Below are positions 31,696 to 40,619 of a stretch of DNA of 64,000 nt, piece by piece. The notes under the pieces are model-generated. The model searched no databases and had not been told where the DNA came from. It saw nothing but the letters and a program-made list of their open reading frames with translations. The position numbers and the translations under genes are program-made. Numbering within the stretch: the stretch's first letter is position 1; the number at the start of each line of letters is the position of its first letter. The stretch lies in the NCBI RefSeq assembly GCF_030817835.1, contig NZ_JAUSZR010000001.1, positions 1,054,001-1,118,000 on the forward strand, given 5' to 3'. The stretch comes from Pseudarthrobacter sp. W1I19 (GTDB taxonomy: Bacteria; Actinomycetota; Actinomycetes; Actinomycetales; Micrococcaceae).

Positions 31696-32349
31696 CTAAC
31701 CCCCCGAGACTTTGCCGCCGCCGCCACTGGTTCCGCTTTTCGCGGTAGTGCCGAATCCGCCCCGGCTCACAGTGCCGCCCTGGGTGCTGTACCCCGTGGA
31801 CGCCTTCGCGCCGCTGGGCACCGTCCTGGTGTAGTTGGGCGAGGTGGAGCGGTTCTGCCCCAGGGACGGGACATAGGCGCCGCGGGAGAAGAAGTACCAG
31901 GCGTAGATCCCGCCGCCCCTCCCTGCGGAGCTGTTGCAGTTGGTGTCCTCAACGCGCTCGCCGGTTTCGTCGTTGAAGCAGACCTGCGCGTATTCGGGGT
32001 CGTCCTGGTTGCTGGCCACGACGGCCGTGAGGGTTCCGGCGAGCAGTGCCGTGACGCCGAGTCCCACCACCACGGTCCGCCGCTGGGAGCGCTTCTTCCG
32101 TGCGGCGGTCTCGTTGAGCTGCTTTTCGCGGTCCCGGGCGAACGGGTCCACCGGGGTGACGGGCTGGTTCAGGAGGTCGGGACGCAGTTCAGGCTTGGGA
32201 ACCTGCCAGGGGGGAGGCTTGGGCGCGCCCTCGCCGGGAGCATCGCTCGGCTGGCCCGCCGCTTTGCCCGGACCTGCACCGCCGCCGCCGTCCGCGCCTT
32301 TGCCGGCGTGGCGTTGCGGCTCGTGCTCCGGATCTTTGTTCGGGTCCAT
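31696..32349 (-). CDS. YgiB-like (DUF1190-type) membrane-anchored protein
   Basis: 217 aa from ATG 32349. Cytosolic Pro-rich N-terminus (~1-95), basic stop (RKKRSQRR), one membrane helix (TVVVGLGVTALLAGTLTAVV), then an extracytoplasmic domain with CFNDETGERVEDTNCN and a Gly/Ser-rich tail (GGIYAWYFFSRGAYVPSLGQ onward). This order and its position directly before a YgiC-like ligase match the E. coli ygiB-ygiC pair. Function unknown. Confidence 0.7.
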   Translation of the reverse strand: MDPNKDPEHEPQRHAGKGADGGGGAGPGKAAGQPSDAPGEGAPKPPPWQVPKPELRPDLLNQPVTPVDPFARDREKQLNETAARKKRSQRRTVVVGLGVTALLAGTLTAVVASNQDDPEYAQVCFNDETGERVEDTNCNSSAGRGGGIYAWYFFSRGAYVPSLGQNRSTSPNYTRTVPSGAKASTGYSTQGGTVSRGGFGTTAKSGTSGGGGKVSGG

Positions 32350-32544
32350 GGCGTCCCCCTCAGTAGTCCACGTGAATTGGGCACAGCGCTGCACCCCCAA
32401 TTGCAATCCTCGAATCAGCGTAATCCCTGGCGGCCCCGGCTGACCCAACCGGCTCGCAATTAACGTCGCAACGCCCGTTTCGCAGCGTTAAATGCGGGTC
32501 ACTTGGGTGGAGGGACCCGGCGTCTGCACCCCTACACTGGTGCC

Positions 32545-33201
32545 ATGGAAACCGCCTCAGTACTTGCCGTCTGCCGTGTCCACCAGCTTGTCCCGGACTC
32601 TTCGAACGTGGGAGTCACGGCTATCGACAAGCGTGCGGTGGACGGGCCGGTGAAGGTGCACAGGCTGGGCCTCCAGGGCGACATCCAGGCCAACCGCGTC
32701 CATCACGGCGGACCAGACCAGGCAATCTACGCCTACTCCCAGGCCGACGCCGACTACTGGGCCGCGGAACTGCAGCGCGAGCTCCCGCCCGGGATCTTCG
32801 GCGAGAACCTCCGTGTGGACGGGATCAATCCCACCCACGCTGTCATAGGGGAACTCTGGAAGATCGGTCTGGACGTGGAGGTTGAGGTCACCTCGCCGCG
32901 CACGCCCTGCGCGACGTTCCAGCGGCGGATGGCGGAGCCGCAGTTCGTCAAGCGGTTCACTGGCGAAGGACGCGTGGGCGCCTACCTTCGCGTTATCAAG
33001 GTGGGCACCATTAGGGCGGGCGACCACATCCACAAGCTGTACGTTCCGAAGCACGGGGTTACGGTGGGCAAGTGGTTCAGCGAGCCGGACCTTGAGTCCA
33101 TGGAGGCGTTGAAGGACGCCGACGCCGACGGCGAGATCCGCCTTCAGCAGCCCGAGTTCAGGAAGAAATTCGAAGCATTGGAGCGGCAGCTGGCGCGGTA
33201 G
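32545..33201 (+). CDS. MOSC-domain protein (YiiM type)
   Basis: 218 aa from ATG 32545. MOSC domain with GLQGDIQANRVHHGGPDQAI, GENLRVDGI and the conserved Cys in TSPRTPCATFQ. MOSC domains handle sulfur carried by the molybdenum cofactor or related sulfur-transfer reactions; YiiM-type proteins act on N-hydroxylated or Moco-linked substrates. Confidence 0.88.
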   Translation: METASVLAVCRVHQLVPDSSNVGVTAIDKRAVDGPVKVHRLGLQGDIQANRVHHGGPDQAIYAYSQADADYWAAELQRELPPGIFGENLRVDGINPTHAVIGELWKIGLDVEVEVTSPRTPCATFQRRMAEPQFVKRFTGEGRVGAYLRVIKVGTIRAGDHIHKLYVPKHGVTVGKWFSEPDLESMEALKDADADGEIRLQQPEFRKKFEALERQLAR

Positions 33202-33607
33202 GCGCCCGTCGCCGCGGCCGGACGGTGAGGCATGTGCGCAAGCTCACCGCCCGCCGTCGTACACTCAATTTCCGCTGCGGCACCTGCGTACCTTACACTT
33301 GAAACATCCCCCACTCCGGAAATCCCTTATTCCTGCCCAATTTTTGAGGCAGGACTGGCAAGTGTTGGGGCCCGCAACTGTGATGCGGGCATTTTCATAG
33401 GGAGAGCCGGCTAAAGAAAACGCTGTACAGACTGCTGGGATAGCAGCCAAGAGATGCAGCGCGAAGTCCTGCCACGGGATTGCGAAAGCGCCGGACTTCT
33501 GTGACCGGCCGGTCAACGTTTGCCCGGCATCCACGGCACACGTACTGCGGCTCCGCTCACCTCGGGTAGTGCCGCCTGGCCCCCTATGGATGAGGAATAT
33601 CTTCCCT
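33202..33607 (+). promoter_or_regulatory. Long leader of the DEAD-box helicase gene with a terminator-like hairpin
   Basis: 406 bp between MOSC stop and helicase start without a convincing gene. At 33370-33390 the stem GCCCGCA / TGCGGGC is followed by ATTTTC, ~215 nt before the start codon. Such a placement is consistent with transcription attenuation, and long structured leaders are known for cold-shock DEAD-box genes. Other hairpins are present (e.g. CCGGCCGG near 33503). Confidence 0.5.
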
Positions 33608-35749
33608 ATGCCCGAAAATCAAAACGAAACCATCGACGCCCGGAACACCGGCGTCGAGACCGCAGCCGTCGAATTCACCGAGGCCGCTATCCCCGCTGCA
33701 GAGCCTGTTGAGCCCGCAGCCGAGGCTCCGGCAGCTGAAACTTCCGCAGTGGAAACTCCGGCAGCCGAGGCTCCCGCCGCTAAGGCGGAGGAATCCGAAG
33801 AGGACGGCGTACGCTTCGCCGATCTCGGCATCGACGGCCGCGTCCTGGCAGCCCTGCAGGATGTTGGCTACGAGAAGCCCTCGCCCATCCAGGCGGCCAC
33901 CATCCCGCTGCTGCTCGAAGGCCGCGACGTGGTGGGCCTGGCCCAGACCGGCACCGGTAAGACTGCAGCATTCGCAGTACCGGCACTGTCCCGCCTGGCC
34001 GAACTCCACGATCTCAATGGCCCGTCCCGCAAGACGCAGGCCCTGGTGCTGGCCCCCACCCGTGAGCTCGCGCTCCAGGTGGCCGAGGCCTTCACCTCCT
34101 ACGCCAAGCACATCGATGACTTCACCGTCCTGCCCGTGTACGGCGGCTCCGCTTACGGCCCGCAGCTGGCCGGCCTGCGACGCGGCGCCCAGGTGGTTGT
34201 TGGTACCCCCGGCCGCGTGATCGACCACATCTCCAAGGGTTCGCTGGACCTGTCCGAGCTCCAGTACCTGGTGCTGGACGAGGCCGACGAGATGCTGCGC
34301 ATGGGCTTCGCTGAAGACGTGGAGCAGATCTTCCAGCAGACCCCGTCTGATCGCCAGGTTGCGCTGTTCTCGGCCACCATGCCGAGCCAGATCCGCCGGA
34401 TGTCCAAGCAGTACCTGAACAACCCGGCCGAGATCTCGGTGAAGTCCAAGACCACCACCGGTGCCAACACCCGCCAGCGGTACCTGCAGGTCATGGGCCC
34501 GCACAAGCTGGACGCGATGACCCGCATCCTCGAGGTGGAAGAGTTCGACGGCGTTATCGCCTTCGTGCGCACCAAGATGGCCACCGAGGACCTGGCTGAC
34601 AAGCTGAAGTCCCGCGGTTTCCAGGCTGCAGCGATCAACGGTGACATTCCGCAGCAGCAGCGTGAACGCACTGTGGACGCGCTGAAGGAAGGCCGCATCG
34701 ACATCCTCGTGGCCACCGACGTCGCCGCCCGTGGCCTGGACGTGGAGCGCATCAGCCACGTGATCAACTACGACATCCCGCACGACACGGAGTCCTACGT
34801 CCACCGCATTGGCCGCACCGGCCGTGCAGGCCGTTCGGGTGACGCCATCCTCTTTATGACGCCGCGGGAGAAGTACCTGCTGCGTTCCATTGAGAAGGCC
34901 ACCCGCCAGCCGGTGGAGCAGATGCACCTGCCGACGGCCGAGACCGTGAACACGCTGCGCCTGGGCAAGTTCGCCGAGCGCATCACGGAGACCCTGGCTT
35001 CCGAGGACGTCGCCCCGTTCCGCGACCTCATCGCCTCCTACGAGGAAGAGCACAACGTTCCCGCTGCGGAGATTGCTGCTGCCCTGGCGGTTATGGCGCA
35101 GGGCGGCCAGCCGCTCCTGGTCAAGGAACTGCCGGCAGCTCCCGAGTTCCAGAAGCGCGAGCGCTCCAAGGACGGCTTCGGTTCCCGTGGGCCTACCCGT
35201 ACGCTCACCGAGGGCAATGCCACCTACCGGATCGCCGTGGGGCGCCGCCAGCGCGTTATGCCCGGTTCCATCGTGGGCGCCATCGCCAACGAGGGCGGCA
35301 TCTCCTCCGCGCAGATCGGCGGCATCGACATCCGCTCGGACCACTCCCTGGTGGAGTTGCCGGCGGACCTCAGCCCAGAGCAGCTGCGTGCCCTGTCCCG
35401 CACCCGGATTGGCGGCGAGCTGATCCACCTCGAGCTGGACAACGGCCGCAAGCCTTCCGGTGACCGCAGTGCCTACCAGGGCAACCGCGGCGGTGACCGG
35501 GGCGGCAACTTCAAGGGCAGCGGCGGGTTCAAGAAGGAATTCCGGAAGAACGACGGCGAGCGCGGCTCCGCGGACCGCGGCGGCCGCTCGTACAGCGAGC
35601 GTTCGGAGCGCAGCTTTGGTGCCGACAGCGGTGCCAGCCGCGGCCAGGCCAGCGACTCCCGTTTCGGCGGCCATGGAGACGGCTCCCGCAAGCCCCGCCA
35701 CGGCAACGAGGGCGGCCAGCGCGACTTCAACCGCAAGGGCAAGTGGTAA
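33608..35749 (+). CDS. deaD: DEAD-box ATP-dependent RNA helicase (DeaD/CsdA type)
   Basis: 713 aa from ATG 33608 (MPENQNET). N-terminal ~60 residues are an Ala/Glu/Pro-rich low-complexity repeat (AAEAPAAETSAVETPAAEA-like). Then come the helicase core with Walker A AQTGTGKT (~112), DEAD in VLDEADEM (~221), SAT (~255) and HRIGRTGRAG (~399), a DbpA-type RNA-binding domain (~531-608), and an Arg/Gly-rich basic tail (~610-713). Unwinds RNA in ribosome assembly or mRNA decay, often cold-induced. Confidence 0.93.
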   Translation: MPENQNETIDARNTGVETAAVEFTEAAIPAAEPVEPAAEAPAAETSAVETPAAEAPAAKAEESEEDGVRFADLGIDGRVLAALQDVGYEKPSPIQAATIPLLLEGRDVVGLAQTGTGKTAAFAVPALSRLAELHDLNGPSRKTQALVLAPTRELALQVAEAFTSYAKHIDDFTVLPVYGGSAYGPQLAGLRRGAQVVVGTPGRVIDHISKGSLDLSELQYLVLDEADEMLRMGFAEDVEQIFQQTPSDRQVALFSATMPSQIRRMSKQYLNNPAEISVKSKTTTGANTRQRYLQVMGPHKLDAMTRILEVEEFDGVIAFVRTKMATEDLADKLKSRGFQAAAINGDIPQQQRERTVDALKEGRIDILVATDVAARGLDVERISHVINYDIPHDTESYVHRIGRTGRAGRSGDAILFMTPREKYLLRSIEKATRQPVEQMHLPTAETVNTLRLGKFAERITETLASEDVAPFRDLIASYEEEHNVPAAEIAAALAVMAQGGQPLLVKELPAAPEFQKRERSKDGFGSRGPTRTLTEGNATYRIAVGRRQRVMPGSIVGAIANEGGISSAQIGGIDIRSDHSLVELPADLSPEQLRALSRTRIGGELIHLELDNGRKPSGDRSAYQGNRGGDRGGNFKGSGGFKKEFRKNDGERGSADRGGRSYSERSERSFGADSGASRGQASDSRFGGHGDGSRKPRHGNEGGQRDFNRKGKW

Positions 35750-35783
35750 ACCCGTCAGCCTCTGACTGACGCGTTCCCCTGGT

Positions 35784-35805
35784 GGGCCGGCTTTCGAGCC
35801 GGCCC
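35784..35805 (+). terminator. Terminator after the helicase gene
   Basis: Perfect 9-bp stem GGGCCGGCT / AGCCGGCCC with tetraloop TTCG. Confidence 0.8.
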
Positions 35806-35824
35806 ATCGGCGTTTAACGGGCTT

Positions 35825-35889
35825 GGAGTTTTTGTCCAGATATGGAGACTTCCGCGCGACGGAAACCTGCATATCTGGACAAAAACTCC
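35825..35889. repeat. 65-bp element with perfect 20-bp inverted repeats
   Basis: GGAGTTTTTGTCCAGATATG (35825-35844) is exactly matched in inverse by 35870-35889. The 25-nt centre has its own TTCCG/CGGAA pairing. Too short for a transposon with a gene; may be a REP/MITE-like palindrome or a regulatory hairpin. It lies just beyond the helicase terminator. Confidence 0.85.
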
Positions 35890-36065
35890 GGGCGGGTGTG
35901 GGACTGGACACATCGGGGCCTTCGAACGGCGCCACAACCTGCCGCAGCCCTGGTCCCCGCGCCTCCCAGCCCGCCCGTGGATCCCAGCAACGGCGCGGAA
36001 AATGAAGGACATCGCGTGGCGAAAAGCAAGTGTTGCACCCCTCCGGAACCGCGCCGGAGCCCGAT

Positions 36066-36094
36066 TTGTTGGTGGTGAAATCTTCCGGTAGAGT
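36066..36094 (+). promoter_or_regulatory. Candidate promoter for the tRNA genes
   Basis: TTGTTG (36066-36071), 17-bp spacer, TAGAGT (36089-36094), ending 11 nt before the tRNA-Thr 5' end. Confidence 0.5.
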
Positions 36095-36105
36095 ATTTAC
36101 TCGTT

Positions 36106-36177
36106 GCCCCCCTAGCTCAGTGGTAGAGCGCGTTCTTGGTAAGAACGAGGTCACCGGATCGATTCCGGTGGGGGGCT
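36106..36177 (+). tRNA. tRNA-Thr (GGT)
   Basis: 72 nt. Acceptor GCCCCCC pairs with GGGGGGC; anticodon arm CGTTCTTGGTAAGAACG gives anticodon GGT; T-arm CCGGATCGATTCCGG. Confidence 0.95.
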
Positions 36178-36238
36178 CTGGATGAGGGCCTGTGTCAAGG
36201 CGGTTTTGACCGGCTTGATGCAGGTTTTTCTCATTCGT

Positions 36239-36312
36239 GGCGGTGTAGCTCAGTTGGTTAGAGCGCACGACTCATAATCGTGAGGTCGGGAGATCGAGCC
36301 TCCCCACCGCTA
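36239..36312 (+). tRNA. tRNA-Met (CAT)
   Basis: 74 nt. Acceptor GGCGGTG pairs with CACCGCT (first pair G-U); anticodon arm CACGACTCATAATCGTG gives CAT. D-arm and TAGCTCAGTTGG start fit an elongator tRNA-Met; the initiator would have three G-C pairs below the anticodon loop, which are absent. Confidence 0.93.
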
Positions 36313-36321
36313 CAGGCTAAG

Positions 36322-36353
36322 CCCCCGGAATCCCCCGAGATTCCGGGGGTTTT
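36322..36353 (+). terminator. Terminator of the tRNA operon
   Basis: Stem CCCCCGGAATC / GATTCCGGGGG followed by TTTT. Confidence 0.9.
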
Positions 36354-36632
36354 CCTGTTTGTAGGCAAGCCCCCTCCCACACACTCGTTTTGCCCTAATG
36401 CCCGTATTGTGCGCTTTGCCATGCCCCCTAAATCAAGTGAGGACCTTACCCTTGGCTTGCCCGGGTACTAGCATTCGAACTGTCGCCCCGCCAGTCGTTA
36501 GTTAGAGGGGCGTACGACACTGCCAACAGACCTCGAGGCCCGTTCATCAGCACAGCAATGGTCGCTGTGCCTCCCGCCCGGCAAGTTCCCGGCGCACCTG
36601 GCTCATTTGAGATTTCTAGACATCGGAACGCG
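36354..36632. other. Gap before the phytase gene
   Basis: 279 bp without a coding-quality frame on either strand. I see no strong hairpin, repeat or promoter. It must contain the phytase promoter. Confidence 0.4.
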
Positions 36633-39002
36633 ATGAATCCGCTGAAAACAACGACGAAGCAACAGAATTCCCCAACGGACCGGCGCCGCGGCCGAATGTT
36701 CGGCGGCCGGCCATGGCAACTCCCAGGCTTGATGCTCACGTCGAAGTTTGCTGCCGTGCTGGCGGTGGCCGGGCTGATCGTCGGGCTCACCGCTCCGATC
36801 GCGAATGCGGCCGTAGTCCAGGTGGCTGCAACGGTCGAAACGGCCCCGATACCCGGAACGCCGGACGCCGCGGACGACCCGGCCATCTGGATCCATCCCA
36901 CCGACCCGTCGAAGAGCACCATCATCGGCACGGACAAGAGCAGGGACGGGCACGGTCTCGTCGTCTATGACCTGTCCGGACGGCAGTTGTTCTACTATCC
37001 CGACGGGCGGATGAACAACGTTGATGTCCGCTACAACTTCCCTCTCGGCAGCAGCCGCGTAGGCCTGGTCGGTGTCTCGAACCGGGAACGGAGCCTTGAC
37101 TTTTACAAAGTCAACGATTCGGACGGCTCGCTGACCAAGGCCGGCAGCTTCTTGCCCACCGCCAGCATTGCGACACCCCGTGGGTTCTCCTTCTACCACT
37201 CCCCGGACACCGGCAAGTACTTCGCCTTTGTCACGGATGTCGGCAAGGTGGAGCAGTGGGAACTTGACGGGTCCACGGGATCAGTCAAAGGCCGGCTCGT
37301 GCGCAGCTGGACGGTGAGCGGTCCTGCCCACACCGAGGGCCTGGTGGCCGATGACGAGATGAAGCGGATCTACATTGCGCAGGAGGACATCGGCGGAATC
37401 TGGCGCTACGGAGCAGAACCCGGGGACCCGACCGCCGGAACGAGAGTTGTCAGCACCACCGAGAACGGCGGCGACATCATCCAGGACATTAAGGGCATCA
37501 GCATTTACTACGGAGGCGGGGGCGCCGGCTACCTGCTGGCGGCCAGCCAGGGCTCCAACCGATTCCACATCTATAGCCGCGATGACAACCGACCGCTAGG
37601 GGCGTTCGCCATCCCCGCCGGGAACGGGATCGATGCTGTCACCGGTATGGACGGGATAGACGTCACCAACTTCGGCGTCGGCGGTCCCTTCCCTCAGGGC
37701 TTCTTCGTCACCCAGGACACTGCCAACGAACAACGCCAGAACTTCAAAGCGGTGCCGTGGCAGTCCATCGCGGCCGCCTACTCACCTGCTCTGCTCGTTG
37801 ATGCGGCTTACGATCCGCGCAAAATTGGAGCCGGAACCGCAACGCCCACTCCGCCTGACACCACCATCACGAGCAAGCCGGCCAACCCGACGACCTCAAC
37901 ATCGGCCCAATTCAGCTTCACCTCGACATCGGCCAGCGCGACCTTCGCCTGCGCGCTCGACACCACATCGTTCACAAATTGCGTAACTCCGGTCTCCTAC
38001 TCCGGGTTGGCGAGTGGCACGCATACCTTCCAGGTTCGTGCCTCTGACCAGAACGGCGTTGACGCGACCCCCGCGGCCTATACATGGACCGTGGGCACCA
38101 CGCCTCCGCCTACAGACACCACGCCCCCTGAGACGGCGATTAGTTCAGGACCACCTGCAACAACGACATCGACCAGCGCCTCCTTCGCCTTCACCTCGAG
38201 TGAAGCCAATTCGACCTTCCAGTGCAGCCTCGACGGTGCTCCGAGCGCGGCATGCACCTCGCCCCAGACCTACACTGGCTTGTCCACCGCATCCCACACA
38301 TTCGCTGTCGCGGCTACCGATGCAGCCGGTAACGCCGATGCCACACCGGCGATTCAGACCTGGACCGTCGCACCCAGTGACCCCGGCGGCAGTAGCGGCA
38401 TCGTCCGGGAGTCGGTGAGTCAGTCGGTGAACACCACGGCAACCACCACACTCACGGTTCCCAAGCCGGCCAATGTCGCCCAAGGTGATCTGCTCGTCAG
38501 CTGTCTCGCACTGAATGGCGGCACAGTCGCAGCGACCGGTGTGCCTGCCGGCTGGACACGGATAGCAGCCGTGACCGCCATCGCAAACCCGAAAGTCTAC
38601 GGCTACTTCAAGGTGGCCACGGCGTCCGAGCCTGCGAGCTATTCCTGGATGACAACTTCGACGACGAGCGGCGCGGGTATCGCGAGATACTCCGGCGCCT
38701 CAGGGCTCGACGGGGTCGCCACGTCGGCGTCAGGCGCTGCAGCATCCTCGGGAACCGTCCCAGCGGTAACAACCACGGCCGCCAACGCGATGCTCGTCGG
38801 ATGCGTAAGTGTCAACTCCAGCTCCGTGACCCTCACTTCACCAGCCGGGATGTCCCAGGCAGTCGAGGCCGGTGCCCGCCGCTTCGAAGTTGCCGACGGC
38901 ATCCAGGCTACTGCCGGACCAAGCGGGGCGAAGACGTGGGCCTTCAGTGCCGCCCGGGAGTGGGCCGGCTGGATGGTGGCGCTTCGACCCAAGACGCCGT
39001 AA
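36633..39002 (+). CDS. Secreted beta-propeller phytase with Ig-like and C-terminal domains
   Basis: 789 aa from ATG 36633; ATG 36696 is an alternative since neither has a strong ribosome site. Signal peptide ends LTAPIANA. The catalytic propeller (~65-395) has the typical DAADDPAIWIHPTDPSKSTI, RDGHGLVVYDLSG and EGLVADDE blocks that bind Ca and phytate. Two ~90-residue Ig-like repeats follow (PDTTITSKPANPTTST... and PETAISSGPPATTTST..., each ending TWTV), then a ~200-residue beta-rich C-terminal domain. Releases phosphate from phytate outside the cell. Codon and base use look less GC-biased than neighbours. Confidence 0.87.
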   Translation: MNPLKTTTKQQNSPTDRRRGRMFGGRPWQLPGLMLTSKFAAVLAVAGLIVGLTAPIANAAVVQVAATVETAPIPGTPDAADDPAIWIHPTDPSKSTIIGTDKSRDGHGLVVYDLSGRQLFYYPDGRMNNVDVRYNFPLGSSRVGLVGVSNRERSLDFYKVNDSDGSLTKAGSFLPTASIATPRGFSFYHSPDTGKYFAFVTDVGKVEQWELDGSTGSVKGRLVRSWTVSGPAHTEGLVADDEMKRIYIAQEDIGGIWRYGAEPGDPTAGTRVVSTTENGGDIIQDIKGISIYYGGGGAGYLLAASQGSNRFHIYSRDDNRPLGAFAIPAGNGIDAVTGMDGIDVTNFGVGGPFPQGFFVTQDTANEQRQNFKAVPWQSIAAAYSPALLVDAAYDPRKIGAGTATPTPPDTTITSKPANPTTSTSAQFSFTSTSASATFACALDTTSFTNCVTPVSYSGLASGTHTFQVRASDQNGVDATPAAYTWTVGTTPPPTDTTPPETAISSGPPATTTSTSASFAFTSSEANSTFQCSLDGAPSAACTSPQTYTGLSTASHTFAVAATDAAGNADATPAIQTWTVAPSDPGGSSGIVRESVSQSVNTTATTTLTVPKPANVAQGDLLVSCLALNGGTVAATGVPAGWTRIAAVTAIANPKVYGYFKVATASEPASYSWMTTSTTSGAGIARYSGASGLDGVATSASGAAASSGTVPAVTTTAANAMLVGCVSVNSSSVTLTSPAGMSQAVEAGARRFEVADGIQATAGPSGAKTWAFSAAREWAGWMVALRPKTP

Positions 39003-39011
39003 CTGCAGTTG

Positions 39012-39046
39012 GCCCCCTGGAATTCACTAAATTCCAGGGGGCTTTC
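39012..39046 (+). terminator. Terminator after the phytase gene
   Basis: Perfect 13-bp stem GCCCCCTGGAATT / AATTCCAGGGGGC with loop CACTA, then TTTC. Confidence 0.9.
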
Positions 39047-39184
39047 TGTTTCTACGCATGCTCAAAGCAGCAACCAATAGACTTCCGGGACAGCCGGGGC
39101 GGAAAATTCTGCCCGGGCCAGCACCTGCGTGACAAGCTCCCCGTTTCGCCGTAGCTTTGCGGCATCTGAGGGATGGGGAAACGT

Positions 39185-40006
39185 ATGGGCTTTCTTGACG
39201 AAATCATGGTTCCGTTCCGGTGGCTGGTGTCCGCCATCATGGTTGGGTTCCATGACGGGCTGGGCGCCTTGGGCATGCCGGCGGCCAGCGGCTGGACGTG
39301 GACCCTGTCCATCATCGGGCTGGTACTGGTGATCCGCGCCGCCTTGATTCCGATTTTCCTGCAGCAGGTGAAAGCCCAGCGCCGGATGCGGCTGCTGCAG
39401 CCGGACCTGATGAAGCTGCAGGAAAAGTACCAGGGCAAAACAGACGCGGTCTCCCGCCAGGCACTGGCCCAGGAACAGATGGCACTGTACAAGAAGCACG
39501 GGACCAACCCCTTCTCGGCGTGCCTGCCCCTGCTGATCCAGCTGCCCTTCTTCCTCGCGCTGTTCCAGGTCCTGTCCGGCATCAGCACACTTGCCCGCCA
39601 GGGCCAGGGGATTGGTGCCATGAGCCGGGACCTGGTGGTGCAGTTCGACCAGTCCGGCATCTTCGGCGCCCCGCTCACTGCATCGGTACTGCACGGCGGC
39701 GGGGACCAGGCCGCCGTCGTGATCCTGACCGTCCTGATGATCCTTGCCATGACCGCGGCGCAGTTCCTCACCCAGAGGCTGATCCTCGCCCGGAATGCGT
39801 CCACGGGCACCCCGGAACCGCCCTTTATGCGGCAGCAGAAGATCCTGCTCTACAGCCTGCCGCTGGTGTTCGGCCTGGGCGGCATCCTCTTCCCCATCGG
39901 CGTCCTGATCTACTGGACCGTTACAAATATCTGGACCCTGGCCCAGCAGTTCTTAGTCCGCGAGCGGCAGCCCGCCGCCGGTGACGGCCGGCCGGACGCA
40001 TCCTAG
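39185..40006 (+). CDS. YidC/Oxa1-type membrane protein insertase (paralogue)
   Basis: 273 aa; ATG 39185 chosen over 39173 because GAGGGATGGGG lies at proper distance from it. Core helices present: VIRAALIPIFLQQVKAQRRM with the hydrophilic-groove Arg, the cytosolic pair QEKYQGKTDAVSRQALAQEQ, NPFSACLPLLIQLPFFLALF, and FPIGVLIYWTVTNIWTLAQQ at the end. Inserts proteins into the cytoplasmic membrane. No rpmH-rnpA genes nearby, so this is probably a second copy besides the housekeeping one. Confidence 0.88.
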   Translation: MGFLDEIMVPFRWLVSAIMVGFHDGLGALGMPAASGWTWTLSIIGLVLVIRAALIPIFLQQVKAQRRMRLLQPDLMKLQEKYQGKTDAVSRQALAQEQMALYKKHGTNPFSACLPLLIQLPFFLALFQVLSGISTLARQGQGIGAMSRDLVVQFDQSGIFGAPLTASVLHGGGDQAAVVILTVLMILAMTAAQFLTQRLILARNASTGTPEPPFMRQQKILLYSLPLVFGLGGILFPIGVLIYWTVTNIWTLAQQFLVRERQPAAGDGRPDAS

Positions 40007-40053
40007 GGAGCCCGGCCCTTACGCAAAGCCACCCGCACCGGCAGAATGGGCGG

Positions 40054-40611
40054 ATGGGCCAGCTCATCTACTCCGGCATCACCTCTTTGGACGGCTACCT
40101 CGCGGACAGCCAGGGCAACTTTGACTGGAGCGCGCCGGACGAGGAAGTCCACGCCTTCGTGAACGACCTGGAGCGCGGCGCCGGCACGTACCTGTTCGGG
40201 CGGCGCATGTACGAGGTCATGTCCGTATGGGACACGATGGGCGTGCCCGAGGATCCGCCGGTCATCCAGGATTTCGCCCGGATCTGGCGCGGGGCAGACA
40301 AGGTTGTCTACTCCTCTTCGCTCGCCGATGCCACCACCGCCCGTACCCGGGTGGAGCGCAGCTTCAACCCTGATGCCGTTAGGGAGATGAAGGCCGGCAC
40401 GGACCGCAATATCGGCATTGGCGGTGCCACCCTCGCAGCCGCCGCGCTCCGTGCCGGGCTGGTGGACGAATGCCAGATCTTCGTCAACCCGGTGGCGGTG
40501 GGAGGCGGGTTGCGGTACCTGCCCGACGGAGTCAACCTGCGGCTCGACCTCCTCGACGAGCACCGGTTCGGCAACGGCGTGGTGTACCTCCGCTACCGCT
40601 GCCTGGGCTAA
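40054..40611 (+). CDS. Dihydrofolate-reductase-like (RibD C-terminal family) protein
   Basis: 185 aa. YSGITSLDGYLADSQGNFDW and YLFGRRMYEVM near the N-terminus and GGATLAAAALRAGLVDECQI with NPVAVGGGLRYL near the C-terminus are hallmarks of the RibD_C/YwjB-like reductases. Probably an NADPH-dependent reductase of unknown substrate. Separate from the true folA at 56002. Confidence 0.85.
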   Translation: MGQLIYSGITSLDGYLADSQGNFDWSAPDEEVHAFVNDLERGAGTYLFGRRMYEVMSVWDTMGVPEDPPVIQDFARIWRGADKVVYSSSLADATTARTRVERSFNPDAVREMKAGTDRNIGIGGATLAAAALRAGLVDECQIFVNPVAVGGGLRYLPDGVNLRLDLLDEHRFGNGVVYLRYRCLG

Positions 40612-40619
40612 AGGGCAGA

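Noticed and set aside
33232..33414. Leader peptide gene before deaD
   Set aside because: 60-aa frame with poor codon pattern and no ribosome site; it overlaps the hairpin.
33584..36268. Very long open frame on the minus strand opposite the helicase
   Set aside because: Shadow of the highly GC-biased deaD codons; the protein is Val/Leu/Gly/His-rich and fits no family.
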